Both the position numbers and the translations under genes were made by a program. Below are positions 1-5,239 of a stretch of 6,309 bases of DNA, piece by piece. How positions within the stretch are numbered: the first letter of the stretch is position 1; the number at the start of each line of letters is the position of its first letter. Source of the stretch: JBOHHR01 sp050740975 (GTDB lineage Bacteria > Pseudomonadota > Gammaproteobacteria > JBOHHR01); the NCBI GenBank assembly GCA_050740975.1, contig JBOIEE010000228.1, positions 1 through 6,309 of the forward strand, read 5' to 3'. Below the pieces are notes generated by a model that searched no databases, had not been told where the DNA came from, and saw only the letters and a program-made list of their open reading frames with translations.

Positions 1-210
1 GGCCCCTTCAATCGCTTGGGCTACCGATCTCTGCTCCCGCACATCGGCCTGGACTGCAACGATTCGCCCATTATCGGAAAGGGCTCCAACGACAGCAGGC
101 GGGTGGCGCACGGCCACGCGCACGCGGACGCCTTGGGCGGCAAGGCGCTTGACGATGTGCTGGCCGAGGAAGCCAGAGCCGCCAAAAACGGTAACCGAAG
201 TCGCAGTCAT
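1..210 (-). CDS. NDUFA9-like NAD(P)-binding epimerase/dehydratase family protein, N-terminal part
   Basis: The gene runs off the left edge, so only about 70 N-terminal residues are visible. They read MTATSVTVFGGSGFLGQHIV, then a helix and RVRVAVRHP. This is the first beta-alpha-beta unit of a Rossmann fold, with the GGSGFLG nucleotide-binding loop near residues 10-16 of the extended short-chain dehydrogenases. The later VQADVREQ segment and the VAQAIEGA helix resemble the NDUFA9 (complex I 39 kDa subunit-like) branch, which binds NADPH without a proven substrate in bacteria. Two ATG codons are in frame, at 210 and at 219 (MQFM). Neither has a clear Shine-Dalgarno sequence. I chose 210 because it sits directly before the first beta strand. 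A sugar-nucleotide epimerase is the main alternative. The Rossmann call is firm; the subfamily is inferred. Confidence 0.82.
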   Translation of the reverse strand, partial: MTATSVTVFGGSGFLGQHIVKRLAAQGVRVRVAVRHPPAVVGALSDNGRIVAVQADVREQRSVAQAIEGA

Positions 211-376
211 AAACTGCATACGCCAGGGGTCGGAACGATGGACATCAGGATCTTCACTGCGAGATGTCGTTCTTGGAAAAGAAAAAACCAGGCCCTCAGG
301 GTTGCCTTCTTAGACCGTGTGGTGTCGTCTATGTCGTTCACCTAGATCGTACTGCTTCTATAATCTCAATCGCGAT

Positions 377-527
377 TACGGGGTGAAATTCCCCTGTAGG
401 AGTATCTATATTGTCCAAGTGTAGGACAATGTAACTACTAGCCGACGGCAAGGGCAATCCCGCGAGGGGTTGTCTGAAGGAAGCCGAGCGCAAAGGTGCG
501 AGCTCTGTATGAATGCCAATTGGTATT
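377..527 (+). ncRNA. Structured RNA, probable 5' (domain I) fragment of a group II intron
   Basis: Five hairpins follow one another. (1) 377-398: UAC-GGGG pairs with CCCC-U-GUA around UGAAAUU. (2) 407-433: a 10-bp stem with a 7-nt loop. (3) 452-475: a continuous 10-bp stem closed by the GNRA tetraloop GCGA. (4) 486-505: a 7-bp stem with a 2-nt bulge. (5) 512-527: a 6-bp stem with loop AAUU. The G-U pairs at 409/431, 454/473, 452/475, 458/469 and 515/524 pair only if the plus strand is transcribed; the minus strand would give A-C mismatches. The GGGGUGAAAUUCCCC element, CCGACGGCAAGGG, and CUGAAGGAAGCC after the GNRA hairpin resemble domain I of bacterial group II introns, from memory of such introns. 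No domain V hairpin or maturase ORF is visible in this window, so it would be a truncated remnant. The RNA structure is seen; the family is inferred. Confidence 0.5.
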
Positions 528-536
528 AGCATCCTT

Positions 537-949
537 GAGCAATTCGGCTCGCGTAGGAAACGAGGCCTGAGATTATCCGATCAGAGCTTCTTCGGCCATC
601 TCCTGGCCGCATGCAGCACGTCTTTGAGGAACCGCTCGATAAGGATGAAGTCGCGGCCTCATGGGTGATCGAGACTGGCTCGCGAGCTGAGACGGCGAGC
701 CCTGACGTGGGCCTGCCCAACAAGGCCCGCACTGCGCGATCGCAGGAGCGGCCCCCTGGCTGCGTTTGGTCGAGTAAGCCGATGGGAATATCGAGCGCAA
801 TCGGGGAGGGGTTTTCCGCTAGCTTCGCGAGCTCTGAAAAATTGCGACACAGGACAAAACGTAGGTCTGCAAGACCCGGCGAAGCCCCCGTGAACGACAA
901 ACCAGCCGCCTCGGCAGCCGTCCACCCCAGCGAGCCAGACCCTAGGAAC
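537..949 (-). pseudogene. Decayed DUF429 family gene, several frameshifts
   Basis: Near 902-949 the minus strand reads VWLAGVDGCRGGW, the classic N-terminus of DUF429 proteins (a conserved RNase H-fold family with a first catalytic-type Asp). The frame then breaks, most likely at the run of five C at 885-889. It resumes one frame over with LCRNFSELAKLAENPSPIAL, then the second family motif DIPIGLLD, and GGRSCDRAVRALLGRP. After about 715 the family similarity scatters over three frames and fades by about 540. No ATG, GTG or TTG codon stands at the expected start: the codon before PRVW is GTT after GGC. The N-terminus is therefore also damaged, or it was fused to the preceding PIN frame, with which it is in phase. 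The order of motifs and the spacing match an intact DUF429 gene, so this is a relic. The family call is firm; function is unknown. Confidence 0.72.
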
Positions 950-1217
950 GCCGCCGGATAGTTTCCCGATTACGGAGAAGTCTTTTCGGTCTCGGGTGTA
1001 AAGGCTTGCACCGAGGCCGCGCGCTGTCAACGCGATGAGAATATCATGGGCAATCGCTGCGCGCCGTACGTCGCGGCCCATACCTCGCAACTCGCGCAGG
1101 ATCTTTCCGGCCTCATCATAAAGCTTGGAAGATGGCACAATGGCACGCCTTGCTTTTAAATAGGGTCGAAGCAACTGATCGAGTGGCTCGAGAGAAAGTT
1201 CACTATTTATGCAAGGC
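950..1217 (-). pseudogene. VapC/FitB-like PIN-domain toxin, N-terminally truncated remnant
   Basis: About 88 codons are open directly after the stop of the upstream 89-codon gene. They hold the C-terminal two thirds of a PIN domain: AIVPSSKLYDEAGKILREL, then RRAAIAHDILIALTARGLGA and LYTRDRKDFSVI. In PIN nucleases the Asp of the ND/HD-x-LIA motif and the Asp of the TRDxxDF motif are two of the acidic metal ligands. The N-terminal strand with the first ligand (the usual L-D-T-x motif) and the second acidic residue are missing. The frame opens after a TGA at 1226-1228, and the first possible start is a weak TTG at 1174 inside the domain. A complete relative would be about 130 residues and act as an RNase toxin, so this copy should be inactive. 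No cognate antitoxin is recognisable. The frame continues into the DUF429 relic without a stop. Confidence 0.65.
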
Positions 1218-1487
1218 TCAATAATTCAACAGGCCTCCAATCGTGTTTTCATACTCTGGAAAATAGCGGCCGATCACAGGCAGGTCGAAGCTTCGGAGAA
1301 TACTGGTATTGCTTTCGCGCTCCAGAAGAAATTCGAATGATTTGCGCACCAGTTCTTCCACACCGATCCGCTTGCCCGTCAGTTTTTCGTAATAAGCCGG
1401 GCTGACGGTGACCGTATGTGTGGTGGTCGTGTGGCCTTCCACCGTGACCTTAAACGTTGTGTTATCGATCGCCTGAATGGTAATCAT
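1218..1487 (-). CDS. Conserved hypothetical protein, 89 residues
   Basis: The protein starts MITIQAIDNTTFKVTVEG, followed by a Thr-rich HTTTTHTVTVSP strand, YYEKLTGKR, a helix EELVRKSFEFLLERE, and the ending SFDLPVIGRYFPEYE. I recall small proteins of this pattern (beta-hairpin, helix, then FDLPVIGRYFPEY) as conserved in many bacteria without an assigned function, but I cannot name a domain. There is no signal peptide and no membrane segment. The open frame reaches back to a GTG at 1535. I prefer the ATG at 1487 because the conserved part begins there and the extra 16 residues are polar and low in information; upstream bases carry only a weak purine patch. The gene stops at 1218, immediately before the PIN relic. 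The pairing might suggest a toxin-antitoxin unit, but nothing in the protein looks like a DNA-binding antitoxin. The gene appears intact. Confidence 0.85.
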   Translation of the reverse strand: MITIQAIDNTTFKVTVEGHTTTTHTVTVSPAYYEKLTGKRIGVEELVRKSFEFLLERESNTSILRSFDLPVIGRYFPEYENTIGGLLNY

Positions 1488-1787
1488 GCTCGACTCGTTG
1501 CTTCTTGATTTACCATCATCCGAATTTTCGTGCACTTCTCAGCCTCGGATTCTGGTGCTGAAAGCGAGCCCGTGCCCTTAAGTTGTACTATTACTCAAAC
1601 CCGTCTCTCCGGTGCGCGTAATTATAGCCTGGATACGGCGGGCGAGCGTTGATCCCGCCGATGCCGGGTTGGATCAGGTTCCCTACCTCACCAGTTCCAG
1701 CATGAGACTTTCTGCCGGAGCACTTCATCATCGTCGGCGGCAACGTTGGGTTCGAAGACTTGATGTGGCCCTCTTCTTCACCAAAAT
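1488..1787. other. Spacer without a recognised gene between the 89-codon gene and the oxidase gene
   Basis: This 300-base stretch holds a 46-codon minus-strand small ORF (listed separately) and, in another minus frame, an open stretch ending DDDEVLRQKVSCWNW before TGA near 1700-1765. The latter has no start codon and follows a TGA. It could be a scrap of a decayed C-terminus. I see no convincing terminator or promoter here. Confidence 0.4.
1591..1731 (-). CDS. Possible small protein or precursor peptide, 46 residues
   Basis: The ORF opens with two successive ATG codons (1731 and 1728), reads MMKCSGRKSHAGTGEVG, then a Gly/Pro/Tyr-rich part with PGIGGINARPPYPGYNY, and ends at tandem stops TAA-TAG. 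The second half uses mostly G or C at third codon positions, as the real genes here do; the first half does not. No ribosome binding site lies close to the ATG; the nearest purine-rich run, in GGTGAAGAAGAGGG, is about 35-50 bases upstream. It lies 56 bases downstream of the di-iron oxidase gene on the same strand, so co-transcription is possible. It may be a modified-peptide precursor, the C-terminal scrap of a lost Gly/Tyr-rich protein, or chance. I recognise no family. Confidence 0.22.
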   Translation of the reverse strand: MMKCSGRKSHAGTGEVGNLIQPGIGGINARPPYPGYNYAHRRDGFE

Positions 1788-2594
1788 CTACAAAGGCGCG
1801 ACCCTCGGACGTCCATCACGACCACGTTCGATCCCGCACGCGGCGGCCACTTCGTTGCGGTAGCGCAGCCAACAAGCCAAGGCCTGTCGCATAGCCGTCA
1901 ACACGGATTTGCGTTTTGCATGCGACACGAAGTCGAGGACAGTCTTCCATGCGGTTGCGCGATGATCGCCTTCAACCTGCTGATGAGCTCTGGTCAGGGT
2001 CAGATACTCCGGAGAGAGGCCGTAATGCCTCACTAAGGGATGATCGCACAGGGCTAACGGATCGCGCTTGGGTGTGCTAGGGTCGACTGCAACACGGTCA
2101 TCCTTCGTGCCTTCGATGAAGATGGTGACTACCGCTGCGGCGATCTCCCAGCCGTGCCCTTGAATGGTATTATCGAGAAGTGCCCGATAGGTCTTCGCGG
2201 CAGGCATGAGCTTTATATTAACAAACCGGCTGAGGTCCATGCCCAGTCCCCTTGGATACTCAAGGAAAAGCTCTGGGTGCGGGCGACCCGCCACCAAGGC
2301 CCCGGTTTCCTCTTCGTAAAGATTCTCTACCAGCGCACGTCGGACTTCTAAAATCGGACACTGCACATACACCCACCCTACCATCACGGGAAAGTCACGA
2401 ACGTAGGTTGCGTACTCTTGCTCAAAATGGATGTGCAAGCGGTGCTTGGGGACCATGCCGGATGTAAATGCCGGCCATGCCCAGTGGTCCTTGGCGCACA
2501 TCACATCGAGCAACTGGTGACAAAAAGTATTCCGATCCATGATCTCTGATGCTGCTTCTTTCTGGCTATTCAATAAATCAAATGCAGCGGCCAT
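1788..2594 (-). CDS. Heme-oxygenase-like di-iron oxidase (TenA/PqqC-fold iron-containing redox enzyme family)
   Basis: The 268-residue product matches the iron-containing redox enzyme family with the TenA/PqqC/CADD helical fold, relatives of UndA and SznF. Characteristic stretches are KDHWAWPAFTSGMVP (about residues 35-49), HIHFEQEYATYVRDFPV (54-70), ENLYEEETGALVAGRPHPEL (90-108), VTIFIEGTKD (156-165) and HQQVEGDHRATAWK (204-217). Family metal ligands are Glu and His on four helices. Candidates here are E60, one Glu of E94-E96, H106, E162, E208 and H211. Such enzymes bind two Fe and use O2 on small amine or acid substrates; the substrate here is unknown. There is no signal peptide, so it is cytosolic. 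Open frame extends to 2789, but that part overlaps a transposase scrap. ATG 2594 and ATG 2540 (MDRNTFCHQLL) are both possible, with weak ribosome binding sites; 2540 would give 250 residues. The gene is intact. Confidence 0.85.
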   Translation of the reverse strand: MAAAFDLLNSQKEAASEIMDRNTFCHQLLDVMCAKDHWAWPAFTSGMVPKHRLHIHFEQEYATYVRDFPVMVGWVYVQCPILEVRRALVENLYEEETGALVAGRPHPELFLEYPRGLGMDLSRFVNIKLMPAAKTYRALLDNTIQGHGWEIAAAVVTIFIEGTKDDRVAVDPSTPKRDPLALCDHPLVRHYGLSPEYLTLTRAHQQVEGDHRATAWKTVLDFVSHAKRKSVLTAMRQALACWLRYRNEVAAACGIERGRDGRPRVAPL

Positions 2595-2671
2595 GCCAAT
2601 ACTGGTTCTTTCATTTGATCCGACTACTACCACCACCTTTGATCTGCTAAAACGTGGAAGCTTTCTCTTGT

Positions 2672-2807
2672 GACCGTCCAGATGATCTAGGAGCGTTCGA
2701 TCTGCGGGGTGTTGGAAACCCCGCCGACTTGGCCATGCCCATCGAGACCAACGTGCCCGCGAGAGCGGACGGGCCGGCAGCCCTACCACCCTGATCTGCT
2801 GCGGCTG
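2672..2807 (+). pseudogene. Possible IS1182-type transposase N-terminal scrap, frameshifted
   Basis: On the plus strand one frame reads DRPDDLGAFDLRGVG and the next frame reads ERTGRQPYHPDLLRL at about 2763-2807. IS1182-family transposases carry near their N-terminus a Leu-Asp-Leu-x-x-Leu-Gly segment followed by a T-G-R-P-x-Y-H-P-x-x-L-L-K-L motif, with similar spacing. The two pieces lie in different frames, and the expected IYGYLNR continuation is missing. The match is short, so chance cannot be excluded. No terminal inverted repeats or target-site duplication are visible. It overlaps the upstream extension of the oxidase frame on the opposite strand, which supports the shorter start for that gene. 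Confidence 0.33.
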
Positions 2808-2944
2808 AGACTCTCGGAACTATTCGCTGAGGTGAAGTGTACGTGGTGGATATGGATCCAGTATAAAGAGACGCGGAAGAACCACTGGCGACCTGGAGCG
2901 AGCTCTGGGGAGCCGGACGTATGGCGAGTTGGTGAAGCGTTGAC

Positions 2945-2956
2945 CCGCACGTGCGG
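2945..2956. repeat. 12-bp perfect palindrome CCGCACGTGCGG
   Basis: It lies 11 bases past the stop of the alpha/beta hydrolase gene, in a 160-base spacer that otherwise shows no gene. There is no loop and no T run, so it is not a normal intrinsic terminator. A protein-binding site or chance are both possible. Confidence 0.35.
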
Positions 2957-2966
2957 CGACCATCGA

Positions 2967-3782
2967 TTATTGATGGATCGGGGTACCGATTCGGCGGAGC
3001 GCTTCTTTCATGGCGGCGGTGAAATCGGGCCGGGCGTAGATATTGTTATGTCCGGCTCCCGGGATGGTTCGGTCGAAGACCAGATGGGCGATTGCCCGGC
3101 GCAAACTTTCGGTGCGCTCCGCAGGGACGATAGTGTCGTTTTCGGCGGCGATAATCGCCGTCGGCACGGCGGTCTTGCGCATAGAATCCGCGACCGGCAT
3201 GCGGTGGCGCAGCAGTGACCGCACCGGCACCCAGAAATAATGCTGTTGCGCCAGTTTCACCAGGGAGTCAAACGGCGTCACCATGATCACGCCTTGGAGC
3301 GGACGATGGGCTGCCAAATGTGCCGCGACGCCCGCCCCAAGGCTGAGCCCCACAGCGATGACCCGGTCGGGATCACGCGTTCGCCGGATATGGTCGTATA
3401 TGAGAAGGCCGTCGGCAAGGAGCGCCACCGCGCTGGGTCGTCCGGTGCTGGGCCAATAGCCGCGATAGTGAAAGGCGACGATATCGGCTTGAGGGTAGTT
3501 CTCATGCAGGTAAAGCGCCAGGTCCTCAGCGTTCCAGGCATTGCCGCCGAAGGCCAGAATCAAGGGCGGTGTCCCTTCGGCGCTTTCGGAAGCGGGCAAA
3601 AGCACACCGGCGAGCTGATCTCCGCCCGAGATCTCGATCTCCAGGCGCTCCGCTGAACCGGGTAGCGCCAGGGCGCTTTTGCCCATCAGCCAGGTGGGAA
3701 AAAGAAGCCAAGTCTGCGATAGATATAGCAGGACAAGGAGACCGGCATAGATCGCCGCTATGGTAAAAAGGATCTTGGCCAT
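2967..3782 (-). CDS. Membrane-anchored alpha/beta hydrolase
   Basis: The 271-residue protein begins with an uncleaved-looking signal-anchor (about residues 4-23, ILFTIAAIYAGLLVLLYLSQ), so the catalytic domain probably faces the periplasm. The fold is alpha/beta hydrolase: AFGGNAWNAED (about 77-87, oxyanion-loop region), FHYRGYWPSTGRPS (104-117), the nucleophile elbow VGLSLGAG (144-151, Ser147), AAENDTIVP (212-220, Asp216) and PGAGHNNIY (241-249, His245). Together these give a complete Ser-Asp-His triad. The arrangement resembles the ABHD12/13/17-like or YfhR-like peptidase/esterase group, with no lid domain. Substrate is unknown: esters, thioesters and peptides are all possible. ATG 3782 is preferred over TTG 3788 two codons earlier. 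Neither has a strong ribosome binding site. It appears to be a single-gene unit, with about 360 bases free of genes upstream and 160 downstream. Confidence 0.9.
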   Translation of the reverse strand: MAKILFTIAAIYAGLLVLLYLSQTWLLFPTWLMGKSALALPGSAERLEIEISGGDQLAGVLLPASESAEGTPPLILAFGGNAWNAEDLALYLHENYPQADIVAFHYRGYWPSTGRPSAVALLADGLLIYDHIRRTRDPDRVIAVGLSLGAGVAAHLAAHRPLQGVIMVTPFDSLVKLAQQHYFWVPVRSLLRHRMPVADSMRKTAVPTAIIAAENDTIVPAERTESLRRAIAHLVFDRTIPGAGHNNIYARPDFTAAMKEALRRIGTPIHQ

Positions 3783-4116
3783 CCGCAATCGCTTGTCTCG
3801 GGATTATCTAGATCCTGCCACAACCGGCAGCTTTGCGGGCCTTCACCGCTCGATGTTATCGAAGATACGGGTGGCGCATCTCGCGCTGTAGATGGATTCG
3901 CCCGAACTCGTCCCCTTTCCTTGGCAATGTTGATCGAAATCGCAGCCCTCGGAGGACTCCTTGCCGATCGCAGCTACTTTGACAGGCACTACGGCGTGCA
4001 ATGCATCGCGCTGACAACGACCAACGGGCACACCCCAAGCGCGATATGAAAACCGGACACCTCAAACTTCGATTTGGCGAGAATTTTCGTGAAGACTGGG
4101 GCCGTAGGCGAGGCTT
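3783..4116. other. Gene-poor stretch upstream of the hydrolase gene
   Basis: Several open frames of 60-75 codons overlap here on both strands, none with a recognisable domain. One plus-strand frame reads LAMLIEIAALGGLLADRSYF before a stop near 4045, without an upstream start or ribosome binding site. The hydrolase promoter should lie at its left end, but I see no convincing -35/-10 pair. A small inverted repeat, CTGCC/GGCAG with a 6-base loop, lies at 3815-3830. Otherwise I see nothing supportable. Confidence 0.5.
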
Positions 4117-4136
4117 GCCGAGCCTCCAGGCTCGGC
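4117..4136 (-). terminator. Hairpin directly after the 154-codon gene, no T tract
   Basis: Two perfect 8-base arms, GCCGAGCC and GGCTCGGC, flank a 4-base loop. They begin 4 bases past the TGA of the minus-strand gene. The stem is strong and GC-rich, but no run of T follows on the minus strand. It may stop transcription with help from other factors, protect the 3' end of the mRNA, or be a short repeat. Confidence 0.4.
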
Positions 4137-4140
4137 CATT

Positions 4141-4605
4141 TCAAGCGAACACGAAAATACACGCTCCCACCACTGCGAACCCTATCGCCAAGCCGACAAC
4201 CGGCCATCGCCTTTTTGTTGCTTCTTCTGTGTGTAGCTTCACAGTCGTTTTCCGCACTTTGGAAACATGGGCTGTGGGTGCGTTCCTATCGATCCTTTCG
4301 GTCTTTGGTTTCGCTTCAGGCTCAGTTACCGCCTGAGTCCTCCATCGATTTAAAGCCGCTGCGATCTCTTTCGCGTTCAAGGACACTGTCTTCTCAACAA
4401 CGCGCTCCCGGTGGTAGGTGTCGAGTTCCTCTTTGCCGATCGGTATTATTTTTTGGATCGCTTGCGTTTTGGAACCAGCTTGCGCCCCTGTATCGTAGAT
4501 TCCGATCTCGTCGGAAACTTCTTCCTCCGACCGTTCTTTTACGAGGCGTTCAGCGTTCTCAAACTCAACCAGGTCATGGATCGCGTGATGTAGTGACTGT
4601 CCCAT
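4141..4605 (-). CDS. Hypothetical protein with a C-terminal membrane helix, 154 residues
   Basis: The start is secure: GGAGGA lies 7 bases before the ATG at 4605. Residues 1-130 are polar and mixed in charge, with an acidic helix-like stretch (DLVEFENAERLVKERSEEEV, 11-30), a basic segment RERVVEKTVSLNAKEIAAAL (66-85) and a Pro/Lys/Glu-rich linker at about 93-110. Residues 131-154 are KRRWPVVGLAIGFAVVG and ACIFVFA: one membrane helix next to a basic cluster, with only the end of the helix left before the stop. By the positive-inside rule the bulk of the protein should be cytoplasmic, anchored by its tail. I recognise no family. The lower density of G and C than in the hydrolase gene and the lack of known relatives hint at acquired DNA. 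It could be a truncated larger protein. A 225-base leader separates it from the next decayed gene. Confidence 0.72.
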   Translation of the reverse strand: MGQSLHHAIHDLVEFENAERLVKERSEEEVSDEIGIYDTGAQAGSKTQAIQKIIPIGKEELDTYHRERVVEKTVSLNAKEIAAALNRWRTQAVTEPEAKPKTERIDRNAPTAHVSKVRKTTVKLHTEEATKRRWPVVGLAIGFAVVGACIFVFA

Positions 4606-4755
4606 ACTATCTTCCTCCGAAAGCTTGGCATTACCTTACGGGTTTCGTCGTGTTAGACGCGTGCAAGCATTCGGTATGCCAGGAAAGAGAGGGGGCCATC
4701 TAGAGAATTCAATCATAGAGTTCATTGATATTCGTACGTCCGATTCCCCGCTTGC

Positions 4756-4785
4756 GTTATGCATTTTGTTGACGCACAACGTCAA
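4756..4785 (-). promoter_or_regulatory. Candidate promoter with inverted repeat over the -35 box, for the 154-codon gene
   Basis: On the minus strand TTGACG (4785-4780) and CATAAC (4761-4756) are separated by 18 bases. The -35 box is one half of the perfect inverted repeat TTGACG-5 bases-CGTCAA at 4769-4785. A repressor or activator bound there would control access of RNA polymerase. Transcription would start near 4749, leaving a leader of about 145 bases before the ATG at 4605. The -35 box is close to the sigma-70 consensus; the -10 box is weak. Confidence 0.3.
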
Positions 4786-4830
4786 AACTTGGCGTTTTAC
4801 GAGGCCCGAGGCTGCCCGTTTGCGGAGACT

Positions 4831-5190
4831 TTACATCGGCGGACCACATTCGCCCAAAGGCTTGGCCTTGATACGTTGATAGAAGGTCATGTTCTTGCTA
4901 GCTTGATGTCCAGCGTACCTCTGATTTGATCCGCGCCAAGATGCCACCGCGCAGTGCCAGTTGTCCCGTGTCCGCCTTCGCAGATAAGAAGATAGGAAAC
5001 GACTACTTCATACTTTATCAATTCGCGCCGGTCTGGGGGATCCTTCACGGCGTAATGGCCTTTCTTGAGCTCTAGTTTTTTTAGGGCGCGTCAGGTCGGC
5101 GACAACAGCGGAAACGGGGATCTTGTTGCCGGGCCAACCACGGATGTCCAATGCGGATAGCCTCGTCTTTCCGAAGCCGACAAGTTTTGA
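4831..5190 (-). pseudogene. Unknown gene broken by two frameshifts, about 118 residues when rejoined
   Basis: Three minus-strand segments in different frames read as one protein. Segment 1 (5190-5083) reads VGFGKTRLSALDIRGWPGNK, then IPVSAVVADLTRP. Segment 2 (5075-4894) contains LELKKGHYAVKDPPDRRELI, KYEVVVSYLLICEGG, TARWHLGADQ and IRGTLDIKLAR. Segment 3 (4893-4831) reads NMTFYQRIKAKPLGECGPPM and a stop. Segments 1 and 2 meet in a run of seven A (minus strand of 5076-5082), where removing one base joins them as RPKKLELKK. Segments 2 and 3 meet at about 4893, where adding one A gives KLARNMTF. No ATG opens segment 1; a TTG at 5151 or a lost start near 5193 is possible. The predicted fold is mostly beta strands. 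I recognise no family. It lies about 50 bases after the stop of the frameshifted gene upstream, so they may have formed one operon. Confidence 0.5.
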
Positions 5191-5239
5191 CTATTTCTCC
5201 AACCTGCTCGCCAGCCCAGAGTCGCCGACCAAGATCACC

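Noticed and set aside
401..429. Minus-strand promoter TTGTCC-17 bases-GATACT with a 7-base inverted repeat (410-416 and 424-430), for the NDUFA9-like gene
   Set aside because: The same repeat forms hairpin 2 of the plus-strand RNA and extends to 10 pairs only with a G-U pair valid in plus-sense RNA. RNA structure explains more of the bases. A dual role is not excluded.
338..532. 64-codon minus-strand ORF
   Set aside because: It lies antisense to the structured RNA, shows no recognisable domain or ribosome binding site, and its sequence is explained by the RNA helices.
2595..2789. N-terminal extension of the di-iron oxidase frame
   Set aside because: The 65 residues are basic and low in family-like character, and overlap the plus-strand transposase-like scrap. 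The family's conserved core starts after 2540.
4636..4764. 42-codon minus-strand ORF (MHNASGESDVRISM start) upstream of the 154-codon gene
   Set aside because: Its ATG lies inside or next to the candidate -10 box, there is no ribosome binding site, and the sequence is of unremarkable composition.
4625..4879. 84-codon plus-strand ORF
   Set aside because: It overlaps the promoter region of the minus-strand gene and the end of the three-frame gene. No domain and no ribosome binding site are seen.
5076..5082. A7 run as a programmed frameshift site
   Set aside because: The joint needs a +1 (or -2) shift, not the common -1 shift at A6/A7 sites, and a second indel occurs about 180 bases downstream, so mutation or error is simpler.
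5070..5083. GAGCTC palindrome followed by seven T on the plus strand, resembling an intrinsic terminator
   Set aside because: The stem is only three base pairs without a proper loop, no plus-strand gene ends nearby, and the T run is read as lysine codons of the minus-strand decayed gene.
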